10,685 bases of DNA, from contig JAQGHZ010000276.1 of assembly GCA_028291485.1 (NCBI GenBank), positions 1 through 10,685 on the forward strand, given 5' to 3'. Positions 1 to 6,875 of this stretch are shown here, piece by piece. The notes below the pieces were generated by a model that worked only from the letters and a program-made list of their open reading frames with translations, was not told where the DNA came from and searched no databases. The translations under genes and the position numbers were made by a program. Position 1 is the stretch's first letter. Each line of letters opens with the position of its first letter. Source of the stretch: Rubritepida sp. Lineage in GTDB: Bacteria > Pseudomonadota > Alphaproteobacteria > Acetobacterales > Acetobacteraceae.

Positions 1-1
1 G

Positions 2-1633
2 TTTCCCACCGCCGCCGGCCTCGCCTTCCAGCACCTCGCCGTGCAGGCGATCTTTCTCGTCCTGCCGGCGGCGATCGCGGCCGGCTTCGGACTGGGCCCG
101 CGCGAGGCCACGAATTTCCTCTGCCTCGCGCTGCTGGCCTTGGCGCTCTTCGCGGCGCTGCAGGGCCTCCGGAAGGGACCGCTCGGCGCCGGCTATCAGG
201 TGCCGGCGATCCCCTCGCCGGTCTTCGTCGGCATCTACCTGCTCTGCGCGGGCGCGGGGCTGACGCCGGACCGGGCGGGGGCGCTGCTGGTCCTCGCCGG
301 CGCCGTCGCGATCGCGGCGAGCCTGCTCATCCGGCGGCCGCAGGCGCTGGTTCCGGCGGAGCTCGCGGGGTTGGTGGTCGTGCTGCTCGGCGTCTCGCTG
401 GTGCCGGTGATGCTGGACGAACTGGGGCTGCGCGTGCCCGACGTCGAGGCCGGGCGCTGGGTGGATGTCGCGATCACCCTGGCCGCCTTCCTGGTGATGG
501 TGGGCATCGCGCTCTCGCGCACGCGGCTGGCGCCCTATGGCGTGCTGGTCGGCGCCGCCTTCGGCTGGGGCGTCGTGGCGCTGCTGCCGGGCGATTCCGG
601 CCTCGTGGCCGTCCTCGCGGCCAATCCCTGGCTGGCCTTGCCTGAGCCCATCCTGCCGCGATTCGACGGATTGCCGATCGCCCTCATGCTGGGCTTCGCC
701 TTCGCCATCGTACCGGCCAAGGCGGTGCTGCTGGGCAATCTGCTGGCGCTGCAGCGGGCCGCGGATGCGGAATGGCGCAAACCGGATGGCGGCCCGCTGC
801 GACGCGGAATGCTGGCCAATGCGCTGACCCTGGCGGCGTCGGGTCTCTTCGGCGGTATGGCGCCCTCGGCCTCCGCGGCCTGCGTTGGCCTCTCCATCGC
901 GAACCGGACGCTGGCGCCGGTGATCGCGATGACGGGGGCCGCGATGATGGCGGCCCTGGCCTTCTCGCCCAAGCTCGTGGCGCTCTTCGTCGCCATGCCC
1001 GGGTCGGTGAAGGCGGCGATGGTGCTCTACTCGGTCTGTTTCATCATCGCGACCGGCTGCCAACTCATCACCGCGCGCATGCTGGACGTCCGGCGCAGCC
1101 TCGTCGTCGGGCTCGGGCTGGTGATGGGGCTGTCGGTGGTGATCGCGCCCCGGCTGTTCGCCGAGCACCTGCCGGCGCTGGCCTCGCCGCTCACCTTCGG
1201 CGCGCTGACGGGATTCCTGCTCCACTTCGCCACGGCACCGTTCATGGTCCGGCAGGCGAGCTTCGCGCTGCCGCTGGATGCGAGCCTGCCGCGCGTCGCC
1301 GAGGACGAGGCGCTGCGGCTCGGCGGCGCCTGGGGCGCGAAGCGGAGCACGATGGAGAAGGTCGAGCACTTCCTGCTGGAGATGGGAGAGGTGCTCGCCG
1401 CGCGCGGGCTGGAGAGCGCGCAGGTCCAGGCGCGCCATGCGGAGGGGGAGGTCTCGGTCTCCGTGCGCTTCGGGGGGGCGCCGCTGCCCGCCCCGAGCGC
1501 GGCGCCGCATATCTCCGCGCTGGACGGGGATTCGACGGAGCAGGAGGCCTTCATCCTCTGGCTCGCGACGCGCCAGGCCTCGCGGCTGGAGCGTCGCGAC
1601 CAGGAATGGCGCGTGGTCTTCGAGGACGTCTAG
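2..1633 (+). CDS. NCS2-like (SLC23-type) permease, 5' end cut by window edge
   Basis: Polytopic inner-membrane transporter of the nucleobase/ascorbate (xanthine-uracil permease, NCS2) type. The frame is open to base 2, and the residues before the first possible start (GTG at 41) already read like a first membrane helix (...AFQHLAVQ...), so the true start lies left of the window. The protein has about a dozen hydrophobic segments. Counting from codon 41, residues about 255-310 have the NCS2 layout around helices 8-10: a polar stretch, a GGMAP motif at 271-275, then SIANRTLAP and PKLVALFVAMPGSV. The glutamate that follows the GGxP motif in UraA-like permeases is missing (Ala/Cys there). Residues about 408-530 form a soluble C-terminal extension of unknown role, which looks faintly like a histidine-kinase-type ATPase fold. 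Substrate cannot be assigned. The gene ends with TAG at 1631-1633 and converges on the lipoprotein gene. Confidence 0.8.
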   Translation, partial: FPTAAGLAFQHLAVQAIFLVLPAAIAAGFGLGPREATNFLCLALLALALFAALQGLRKGPLGAGYQVPAIPSPVFVGIYLLCAGAGLTPDRAGALLVLAGAVAIAASLLIRRPQALVPAELAGLVVVLLGVSLVPVMLDELGLRVPDVEAGRWVDVAITLAAFLVMVGIALSRTRLAPYGVLVGAAFGWGVVALLPGDSGLVAVLAANPWLALPEPILPRFDGLPIALMLGFAFAIVPAKAVLLGNLLALQRAADAEWRKPDGGPLRRGMLANALTLAASGLFGGMAPSASAACVGLSIANRTLAPVIAMTGAAMMAALAFSPKLVALFVAMPGSVKAAMVLYSVCFIIATGCQLITARMLDVRRSLVVGLGLVMGLSVVIAPRLFAEHLPALASPLTFGALTGFLLHFATAPFMVRQASFALPLDASLPRVAEDEALRLGGAWGAKRSTMEKVEHFLLEMGEVLAARGLESAQVQARHAEGEVSVSVRFGGAPLPAPSAAPHISALDGDSTEQEAFILWLATRQASRLERRDQEWRVVFEDV

Positions 1634-1722
1634 ACTGAGGAGCACGATGCACGGCTTCGGCGAGTCCGCCTCGGCGGGTCGCGCTCCAGCTTACGCCGGC
1701 TCCGTCATCGATCGGGACGTCG

Positions 1723-1998
1723 TCAGTAGCCCCGGCCGTACCCGCCGCCGCCTCGACCGCCGCCATAGCCGCCACGGGACTGCTGCGACTGGTCGTAGAG
1801 GTAGCCGCCGGCCCCGCCGACGCCCGCGCCAAGCAGGGCACCGAGCCCCGCATTGCCGCTGAAGGAGCCGAGGATGCCGCCGACGGCCGCGCCGCCGAGG
1901 GCGCCGGTCGCCGTCCGCTGCTGGGTCGGGTTCATGCCGGCGCAGCCCGAAAGGCCCAGGCCGGCGACGAGGAGGAGGGCGAGATGTCTTAAGCGCAT
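1723..1998 (-). CDS. Glycine-zipper outer-membrane lipoprotein
   Basis: Small lipoprotein of 91 residues. It has a signal peptide (MRLRHLALLLVAG...) and a lipobox LSGC with the lipidated cysteine at residue 19. The mature part carries a glycine zipper (GALGGAAVGGILG then GALLGAGVGGAGG, residues about 33-65), as in the 17-kDa antigen/SlyB-like and YMGG-like families, which insert into or pack against the outer membrane. The tail is a Gly/Arg/Tyr repeat ending GRGY. The start is fixed by a perfect AGGAGG at 2004-2009, five bases upstream of ATG. It lies 15 bases behind the Rap1a-like gene, so the two are probably cotranscribed. The exact function of such proteins is generally unknown; envelope integrity is the usual guess. 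Confidence 0.85.
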   Translation of the reverse strand: MRLRHLALLLVAGLGLSGCAGMNPTQQRTATGALGGAAVGGILGSFSGNAGLGALLGAGVGGAGGYLYDQSQQSRGGYGGGRGGGGYGRGY

Positions 1999-2003
1999 GA
2001 TGG

Positions 2004-2009
2004 CCTCCT
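2004..2009 (-). promoter_or_regulatory. Ribosome binding site of the glycine-zipper lipoprotein
   Basis: Perfect AGGAGG on the minus strand with a 5-base spacer to ATG at 1998. It sits between the stop codon of the upstream Rap1a-like gene and this start. It is the strongest Shine-Dalgarno sequence in the window and implies high translation. Confidence 0.8.
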
Positions 2010-2013
2010 GTTC

Positions 2014-2448
2014 TCAGCGGGTCGCGCGCGGGGCGCGGGCTGCGGGCGTGGCGGCCGGGCAAGGGAAGCTTGCCTGAGCCCAGCGGATCAGCCCGTCCAG
2101 CGCGGGTTCGCCGCCGTAGCTCGGGTTCTCACGCGCCCATCGGGCGAAGGCGATGCCGGACTGGGCGATCGTCGGGCCCGGATTGGGCACGCAGAAGAGC
2201 GGGCGCATCGGACCGTTCGCGGGGTGGACAAGCGCGTGATACTGGCCGGCGCTCGTCAGGAAGCCCTGGCAATAGGCGATGGCCTCGAGCCGCGGCACGC
2301 CCGACCAGTTCGGATCGCAGACGGCGGCGAGGTCGCTGACGGTTCGGACCTGGGTGACGGGTGGGCTCCGGCCCGCCTCGCCCTGGGCCATGGCGGCGGA
2401 ACTGGCCACCAGCATGGCCATGGCGGCCGCTGTCGCAATTCGCTTCAT
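2014..2448 (-). CDS. Rap1a/Tai-like secreted four-cysteine protein
   Basis: Predicted periplasmic protein of 144 residues. The signal peptide runs from MKRIATAAAMAML to an AMA-Q cleavage site near residue 21. The mature part has the Rap1a/Tai pattern: a cysteine in an AIAYCQGF helix (C60), a central cysteine (C86 in LFCVPNP), a PTIAQSGIAFARWARENP helix and a closing SFPCP (C130). With C44 this makes four cysteines, likely two disulfides. Rap1a proteins in Serratia are immunity proteins against type VI amidase effectors, but many proteobacterial relatives stand alone with unknown roles, and no effector gene is near. I chose ATG 2448 because GGGGAAGAG lies at proper distance and the signal peptide starts there; the in-frame ATG at 2499 only adds a non-signal leader. 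Family call is moderate. Confidence 0.75.
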   Translation of the reverse strand: MKRIATAAAMAMLVASSAAMAQGEAGRSPPVTQVRTVSDLAAVCDPNWSGVPRLEAIAYCQGFLTSAGQYHALVHPANGPMRPLFCVPNPGPTIAQSGIAFARWARENPSYGGEPALDGLIRWAQASFPCPAATPAARAPRATR

Positions 2449-2451
2449 CGT

Positions 2452-2462
2452 CTCTTCCCCTT
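2452..2462 (-). promoter_or_regulatory. Ribosome binding site deciding the Rap1a-like start
   Basis: Minus-strand AAGGGGAAGAG just upstream of ATG at 2448. Together with the signal peptide beginning there, it favours 2448 over the upstream in-frame ATG at 2499. Confidence 0.6.
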
Positions 2463-2523
2463 TGAGGATTAAGGTCTCGAAGGGAAAGAACGTGCCCAAA
2501 TGGATAAGGTTGCCCGTACGGTG

Positions 2524-2555
2524 AAAATGTAAACGGGCGATGCGACTCAGCCCGT
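2524..2555 (-). terminator. Probable rho-independent terminator of the receptor/lyase/hydrolase operon
   Basis: On the minus strand, a six-base stem ACGGGC (2550-2555) pairs with GCCCGT (2533-2538) around an 11-base loop that includes the HAD stop codon. It is followed by the T-rich tract TTTACATTTT (to 2524). It separates this operon from the Rap1a-like gene, which must then have its own promoter between about 2449 and 2530. Confidence 0.5.
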
Positions 2556-3260
2556 GCCGAGCTTGTCGGCGAGATCCACGAAGCTCTCGGCCACCATGTC
2601 CCAGGGACCCTCTGCCGCCAGATCCTTCTTCTGGCCCGGCCCATGCTCGGTCGGGCGCGCGACGAAGGCCGTCGCCAGCCCCGCCGCGTGGGCCGCGCGC
2701 AGGTCGCCGTTATGAGCGGCCACGAGGCAGACCTCCCCGGGCTTCATCGCCAGGATCTCCGCCGTGCGGAGATAGGCCTCGGGCTGCGGCTTGTAGGCCC
2801 GCGTCGGCTCGGCGCCGAGGATCTCGTCCCAGGGCAGGCCGGCGCGCTTGGCCATATTCGCCATCAGCGCGATGTTGCCGTTGGACAGCGTGCCCAGAAA
2901 ATACTTCCGGCCGAGGCGCGTGAGGCCGAGCACCACGTCCGGCCAGGGATCCAGCCTGTGCCAGGCGCGGTTCAGGTGGTCGAGGTCGCCCTCGCTGGCG
3001 CCGGTGATGTTGTTGGCGGCCAGCACCTTCTCCAGGCTCTCCCGATGCAGCACGTCCAGCCGCGTGTAGGGGCGGCGGCCGGAGCGGCACTCCTCCATCC
3101 CCGGCTGGTAGAGGGCGCGCCAGGCATCGGCGAGCGCGAAGGGATCGAGATCCGTGCCGCCGAAGGCCGGCAGGAAGGCGGCGAATTCGCGCGCCACCCC
3201 CGTCCGCCAGTCCACCACCGTTCCGAAGACGTCGAAGACGAGGGCCTTGACCTGTTTCAT
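2547..3260 (-). CDS. HAD-superfamily hydrolase, type II haloacid dehalogenase-like
   Basis: Cytoplasmic hydrolase of 237 residues, the usual length of L-2-haloacid dehalogenases. HAD motif I is FDVFGT with the nucleophile D10 and T14; motif II is TLSNGN (S126); motif III is AYKPQP (K157); motif IV is VAAHNGD (D186). Compared with characterised L-2-haloacid dehalogenases (SxN before the last Asp), the Ser and Asn positions here are Ala181 and His183, so true haloacid activity is doubtful. Many relatives with an AAHNxD motif are annotated as type II dehalogenase without proof. Its ATG overlaps the stop of the upstream lyase gene as ATGA, so it is translationally coupled and last in a three-gene operon. 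A role on an acid related to the lyase substrate is inferred. Confidence 0.85.
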   Translation of the reverse strand: MKQVKALVFDVFGTVVDWRTGVAREFAAFLPAFGGTDLDPFALADAWRALYQPGMEECRSGRRPYTRLDVLHRESLEKVLAANNITGASEGDLDHLNRAWHRLDPWPDVVLGLTRLGRKYFLGTLSNGNIALMANMAKRAGLPWDEILGAEPTRAYKPQPEAYLRTAEILAMKPGEVCLVAAHNGDLRAAHAAGLATAFVARPTEHGPGQKKDLAAEGPWDMVAESFVDLADKLGTG

Positions 3261-4153
3261 TCCGCTGCGTCCTTCCCGGCTCCCGTGGGCTGCGCCCAGC
3301 GCTTTTCGAACTCCCAGACTTCCGGAAAGCCCATCAGCTCGCAGATGCGGCCGAAGCCGTAGGTTTCCAAGGGCGGCAGCCCGTTGGTGTCGCCGTGCTC
3401 CTTGAGGTGGGAATAGACGCGCTCCAGCGCGGCCGCGGCGGCGAGGAAGCCCGCGCCCGGATAGATCGCGATGCCGTAGCCGATCTCGGTCAGCCGCGCC
3501 TTGGAAAGGATGGGCGTGCGGCCGCCCTCGACGTTGTTCGCCAGCAATGGCTTGTCGGTGATGGAGCGGCCGATCTCGACCATCTCGGCCTCGCTCTCGG
3601 GGCTCTCGATGAAGACGACATCCGCGCCCGCATCGCCATACATGCGGCCGCGGCGGATGGCTTCCTCAAGTCCCAGGCCGGTACGTGCATCCGTGCGCGC
3701 GACGATCAGAAAGTTCGGATCGCGCCGCGCCTCGGCCGCCACCTTGATCTTCAGCACCATCTCCTCGGCCGGGATGACCTTGCGGCCTGGGGTGTGGCCG
3801 CACTTCTTCGGCACCTCCTGGTCCTCGAGCTGGATGCCCGAGACGCCGGCGGCCTCGTAGCCCATCACCGTGTGGCGCACGTTGAGCAGCCCGCCATAGC
3901 CGGTATCGGCATCGGCGATGACCGGCGTCTTCGACATCTGCGCGAAGCGGCCGATGCGCGAGATCATGTCCGTGTAGGTCGCGATGCCCGCATCGGCGAC
4001 GCCGAGCCCGGACGCGACCGTGCCGAAGCCGGTGACGTAGAGGCAGTCGAAGCCCATGCCATCCGCCACCTTGGCGCTGATCATGTCGAAGATGCCCGGC
4101 GCGACCACGAATTTCTTCTGGTCGAAGCAGGCCTTGAGGGAGGGGTTCGCCAT
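3257..4153 (-). CDS. Isocitrate lyase/PEP mutase family carboxylate lyase
   Basis: Protein of 298 residues of the PEP mutase/isocitrate lyase superfamily, a TIM-barrel Mg-dependent enzyme that cleaves or forms C-C or P-C bonds in 2-oxo/2-hydroxy acids. Visible motifs are PGIFDM at 19-24, DADTGYGG at 81-88 (metal-binding acids), QLEDQ at 108-112, and the catalytic loop KKCGH at 116-120. C118 is the acid/base cysteine that marks lyases (methylisocitrate, dimethylmalate, isocitrate) rather than PEP phosphonomutases. VARTDA follows at 151-156. Start ATG 4153 has AGGAAAG upstream, overlapping the receptor stop. Longer in-frame starts run into the receptor gene and lose the family N terminus. Candidate activities include methylisocitrate or dimethylmalate lyase and oxaloacetate decarboxylase; the sequence cannot decide between them. 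Confidence 0.88.
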   Translation of the reverse strand: MANPSLKACFDQKKFVVAPGIFDMISAKVADGMGFDCLYVTGFGTVASGLGVADAGIATYTDMISRIGRFAQMSKTPVIADADTGYGGLLNVRHTVMGYEAAGVSGIQLEDQEVPKKCGHTPGRKVIPAEEMVLKIKVAAEARRDPNFLIVARTDARTGLGLEEAIRRGRMYGDAGADVVFIESPESEAEMVEIGRSITDKPLLANNVEGGRTPILSKARLTEIGYGIAIYPGAGFLAAAAALERVYSHLKEHGDTNGLPPLETYGFGRICELMGFPEVWEFEKRWAQPTGAGKDAAE

Positions 4154-4163
4154 CGTGGCTTTC

Positions 4164-5120
4164 CTAGGCTTTGGGGAGGCGGCCGGCGGCGGCGGCCGCG
4201 GCCCAGAGACGGTCCTCGCGCTGCATCGCCGCGAGGGTGGTGGGCGGATCGCGCAGGTCGGGCTCGATGCCCATCGAGGTGAAGCGGGCGCGCAGGGCGG
4301 CATCGGCATAGGCGGTCTGCAGGAGGCCGCCGATGCGGGCCATGATCGCGTCGGGAATCCCGGCGGGCCCGAGCAGCGCGACCCAGCCCGGCAGGTCGAA
4401 ATCGGGGACGCCCTGCTCCTGCATGGTCGGCACGTCCGGGAAGAAGGGCGTGCGCGTCGCGGTGCTGACGGCGATGATCTTCGTCCGCCCGGTCGGCATG
4501 TGCGGCACGGCGCTGGCGCTGCTGGTCCAGCCGAGCGGCAGGTGGCCCGCCACGATGTCGGTCATGAGCTGGCTGCCGGCGCGGTACTGCACATCGGGGA
4601 TCTCGGCGCCGATCCGCCGCGCCATCTCCTGGCCGATGAACTGCGAGAGCGATTCCGTGCTGCCGGTGGAGAGCCGCGTCGGATTGGCGCGGGCGAAGGC
4701 GGCTAGGCCCGGGATGTCGTTGAAGGGGAGCGTGTGCGAGGCCGCGAGCACCATGGTGCTGCGCGTCAGCATGGCGACGGGCGAGACGTCGCGGACGGGG
4801 TCGAATGGCATGCTCGGCAGCACGTGCTTGTTCATCACATGGGCGGAGACCACGGCCATGAGCGTGTGGCCGTCCGGCTCCGAGCGGACGACGACCTCGC
4901 TGCCGATGACACCGGAGGCGCCGGCGCGGTTCTCGACGACGACGGGGAAGGCGATGTGGGGACGCATGGCCTCGCCGATCGCGCGGGCCAGGATGTCGGT
5001 CCCGCCACCGGCCGCGTAGGGGACGATCACGCGCACGGGGCGCTGCGGCCAGGGGGGCTGGGCGGAAGCGAGCCCCGGGAGCAGAGCTGGGGCGGCCAGG
5101 ATGGCGCGTCTGCGGATCAT
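4164..5120 (-). CDS. Tripartite tricarboxylate transporter substrate-binding protein (TctC/Bug)
   Basis: Periplasmic receptor of 318 residues that captures a carboxylate for a TctAB-type transporter. It starts MIRRRAILAA, a short signal peptide with an Arg cluster that could be Tat-type, ending near ASA-Q at residue 20/21. The mature protein shows the Bug-family pattern: WPQRPVRVIVPYAAGGGTDILAR, VVENRAGASGVIGSE, PDGHTLM, then late motifs PFFPDVPTMQEQGVPDF and GPAGIPDAI. Start ATG 5120 has AGGAAA five bases upstream. It is first in an operon with the lyase (10-base gap, receptor stop inside the lyase ribosome site) and the HAD hydrolase. No TctA or TctB membrane genes lie in the window, which is common because orphan Bug receptors are numerous. 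The ligand is unknown; the neighbours suggest a carboxylic acid degraded by the lyase. Confidence 0.92.
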   Translation of the reverse strand: MIRRRAILAAPALLPGLASAQPPWPQRPVRVIVPYAAGGGTDILARAIGEAMRPHIAFPVVVENRAGASGVIGSEVVVRSEPDGHTLMAVVSAHVMNKHVLPSMPFDPVRDVSPVAMLTRSTMVLAASHTLPFNDIPGLAAFARANPTRLSTGSTESLSQFIGQEMARRIGAEIPDVQYRAGSQLMTDIVAGHLPLGWTSSASAVPHMPTGRTKIIAVSTATRTPFFPDVPTMQEQGVPDFDLPGWVALLGPAGIPDAIMARIGGLLQTAYADAALRARFTSMGIEPDLRDPPTTLAAMQREDRLWAAAAAAGRLPKA

Positions 5121-5184
5121 GTCGGTTTCCTCGTTTGGCGGCAGTCTCGCGCGGCTCGGGCCAGTGCGGAAGCCCCGCATCCAT

Positions 5185-5196
5185 GGCAAGCTTGCC
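5185..5196. promoter_or_regulatory. 12-base perfect palindrome in the divergent promoter region, possible operator
   Basis: GGCAAGCTTGCC is its own reverse complement. It lies in the 79-base gap between the divergent receptor gene (start 5120) and dehydrogenase gene (start 5200), ending four bases before the latter. No good Shine-Dalgarno precedes ATG 5200, so the palindrome may be an operator or affect start access. Such palindromes also occur by chance (HindIII core). Confidence 0.25.
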
Positions 5197-5199
5197 GGC

Positions 5200-6414
5200 A
5201 TGGTCCAGTGCGTCACCGTCATCGGCCTTGGCTATGTGGGCCTGCCCACTGCGGCGCTGCTGGCGAGCCGCGGGATCCGCGTGCATGGCGTGGATACCAG
5301 TGCGGCGGTGCGCGCCACGCTCGCGGCCGGGCGCATTCACATCGCCGAAGCCGATGTCGAAGCGCTGCTGGAGCGCGCCCTGCGCGCCGGCCTCTTCACC
5401 GTGCATGCCGCGCCGCAGCCGGCCGAGGTCTTCGTCATCGCCGTGCCCACGCCGCTCGGCGAGGGCCGTGCACCCATGCTGGATCACGTGATGGACGCGA
5501 CGCGGGCACTGGCGCCGGCGCTGAAATCCGGCGACCTCGTGCTGCTGGAGAGCACGAGCCCGATCGGCACCACCGCTGAGATCGCCGCCCTACTGCTCGA
5601 GCTGCGCCCGGAGCTGGACGACCTCGCCATCGCCTACGGGCCGGAGCGCGTGCTGCCCGGCCGCATCCTCACGGAGTTGGTGGAGAACGACCGCGTGGCC
5701 GGCGGCCTCACGCCCGAGGCAACGCGGCGGGCCATCGAATTCTACCGCCTCTTCGTGCGCGGCGCGGTGCACGGGACGGATGCGGCGACGGCGGAGATGG
5801 TGAAGCTCTCCGAAAACGCCTTCCGGGACGTGAACATCGCCTTCGCCAACGAGCTGTCCCTGATCGCGGGGCAGCACGATCTGGACGTCTGGCGCGTGAT
5901 CGAGCTCGCGAACCGGCATCCCCGCGTGAACATCCTCAAGCCTGGGCCGGGGGTGGGCGGGCACTGCATCGCGGTGGATCCCTGGTTCCTCGCGCATGGC
6001 GCGCCGGAGGCGGCGCGGCTCATTCCCGCCGCCCGCGCGGTGGACGAGGCCAAGCGCCAATCGGTGCTGGAGCAGGCCTCGGCGCTCTGCACGGCCGGCG
6101 AGCGGGTGATCTGCCTCGGCCTAGCCTTCAAGGGCGACGTGGACGACCTGCGCGAAAGCCCGGCGCTGGCCATCGCCTCCGAGCTGGCACGACGCCATCC
6201 GGGCCGGGTGGTCGCGGTGGAGCCGCATCTCGACGCGGCGCCGGCCGGGCTGGAGGCGCCACTGGTTTCGCTCGACGCCGCGCTGGAAAGGCCGGGCGCG
6301 CTGCTGGTATTGACGGACCACAGCGTCTTCGCGCGCCTCCCGCCCTCGGCGCTGGCGGGCCGCCGCATCATCGACACCCGCGGCATCTTCCGCCGCCAAG
6401 AGGAGACTGCCTGA
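5200..6414 (+). CDS. wecC: UDP-N-acetyl-D-mannosamine dehydrogenase (WecC-type)
   Basis: Cytoplasmic enzyme of 404 residues that oxidises UDP-ManNAc to UDP-ManNAcA with two NAD+, feeding surface-polysaccharide synthesis. The N-terminal Rossmann motif is VIGLGYVGLP at residues 7-16, followed by VDT at 31-33. VPTPL is at 82-86, ESTSPIGT at 117-124, and the central catalytic stretch KLSENAFRDVNIAFANE starts at K202. The active-site loop GPGVGGHCIAVDPWF carries the thiohydrolase cysteine C256. This loop with DPWF is typical of WecC rather than UDP-glucose dehydrogenase. GLAFKGDVDDLRESPA marks the C-terminal UDP-binding domain. ATG 5200 places the Rossmann strand at once; an upstream in-frame ATG at 5101 would overlap the receptor gene and add a non-family leader. 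No wecB epimerase is present in the window. A WbpA-like specificity is the alternative. Confidence 0.88.
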   Translation: MVQCVTVIGLGYVGLPTAALLASRGIRVHGVDTSAAVRATLAAGRIHIAEADVEALLERALRAGLFTVHAAPQPAEVFVIAVPTPLGEGRAPMLDHVMDATRALAPALKSGDLVLLESTSPIGTTAEIAALLLELRPELDDLAIAYGPERVLPGRILTELVENDRVAGGLTPEATRRAIEFYRLFVRGAVHGTDAATAEMVKLSENAFRDVNIAFANELSLIAGQHDLDVWRVIELANRHPRVNILKPGPGVGGHCIAVDPWFLAHGAPEAARLIPAARAVDEAKRQSVLEQASALCTAGERVICLGLAFKGDVDDLRESPALAIASELARRHPGRVVAVEPHLDAAPAGLEAPLVSLDAALERPGALLVLTDHSVFARLPPSALAGRRIIDTRGIFRRQEETA

Positions 6415-6806
6415 TGCCCGACGGTTCCATGAGCCTGCCCGCGCTCGCCGCCATCGAGGCGGTGGTGCGCACCTATCTCGATGGCCTCTACGAGGGCGAA
6501 GGCGCGAAGATCACGCAGGCCTTCCACCCCGTCGCGCATCTCTACAGCGTGGCGAAGGACGGCACGGTGGCGGACCTGCCGCGCGCGACATGGCTGGAGT
6601 GGATGGCCGCGCGCCAGAAGCCGAGCGAGATGGGATTTCAGCGCGAGGACCGCGTGCTGGCCATCGACATGGCCGGCGAGGACGCGGCCTGCGTGAAGGT
6701 GAACTGCTGCATCCCGCCGCGCTATTTCACCGATTACCTGCTGCTGCTGAAGACCGCCGAGGGCTGGAAGATCGTCAGCAAGAGCTTTCATACCGACGTG
6801 AAATGA
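6414..6806 (+). CDS. NTF2-like (SnoaL/lumazine-binding type) small protein
   Basis: Protein of 130 residues with the cone-shaped NTF2-like fold pattern. An N-terminal helix AIEAVVRTYLDGLYEGEGAKI is followed by AFHPVAHLYSVAKDG, a WLEWMAARQ helix, then strands LAIDMAGEDAACVKVN and YLLLLKTAEGWKIVSKSFH. This matches the putative lumazine-binding/NTF2 group; most members have no known reaction and some bind or isomerise small molecules. Its ATG shares one base with the dehydrogenase stop (TGATG), and GAGGAG lies eight bases upstream inside the dehydrogenase gene, so the pair is translationally coupled. The coupling suggests, but does not show, a link to nucleotide-sugar metabolism. A second in-frame ATG at 6429 is a possible start. 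Confidence 0.8.
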   Translation: MPDGSMSLPALAAIEAVVRTYLDGLYEGEGAKITQAFHPVAHLYSVAKDGTVADLPRATWLEWMAARQKPSEMGFQREDRVLAIDMAGEDAACVKVNCCIPPRYFTDYLLLLKTAEGWKIVSKSFHTDVK

Positions 6807-6839
6807 GCCGGCTCGCGGTCGTGGACCGCGCCGCCGGCT
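6806..6839 (+). terminator. GC-rich hairpin ending the wecC/NTF2 unit
   Basis: Immediately after the stop codon, AGCCGGC (6806-6812) pairs with GCCGGCT (6833-6839). Inside it, GCGGTC (6815-6820) pairs with GACCGC (6824-6829) around a GTG loop. The stem is very stable but no T-run follows, so it may be an imperfect intrinsic terminator or an RNA-stabilising 3' structure. Confidence 0.45.
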
Positions 6840-6845
6840 GTTGAT

Positions 6846-6875
6846 GGGGTCCAGGGCCAGAAGCCCTGGCGGGGA
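6846..6875. repeat. Intergenic stem-loop of the GGGGTCCAGGG type
   Basis: CCAGGGC (6851-6857) pairs perfectly with GCCCTGG (6863-6869) around a CAGAA loop, flanked by GGGGT on the left and CGGGG on the right. From memory, hairpins of the form GGGGTCC-stem-GGCGGGG recur between genes in Acetobacteraceae genomes, but only one copy is present here. Confidence 0.4.

Noticed and set aside
5101..5199. N-terminal extension of wecC to ATG 5101
   Set aside because: It would overlap the receptor gene and place 33 non-family residues before the Rossmann strand that normally starts the protein.
4081..5487. Long minus-strand frame of 468 codons over the receptor gene
   Set aside because: It is an Arg/His/Pro-rich shadow of the receptor gene in another frame and overlaps wecC; the receptor frame has clear family motifs.
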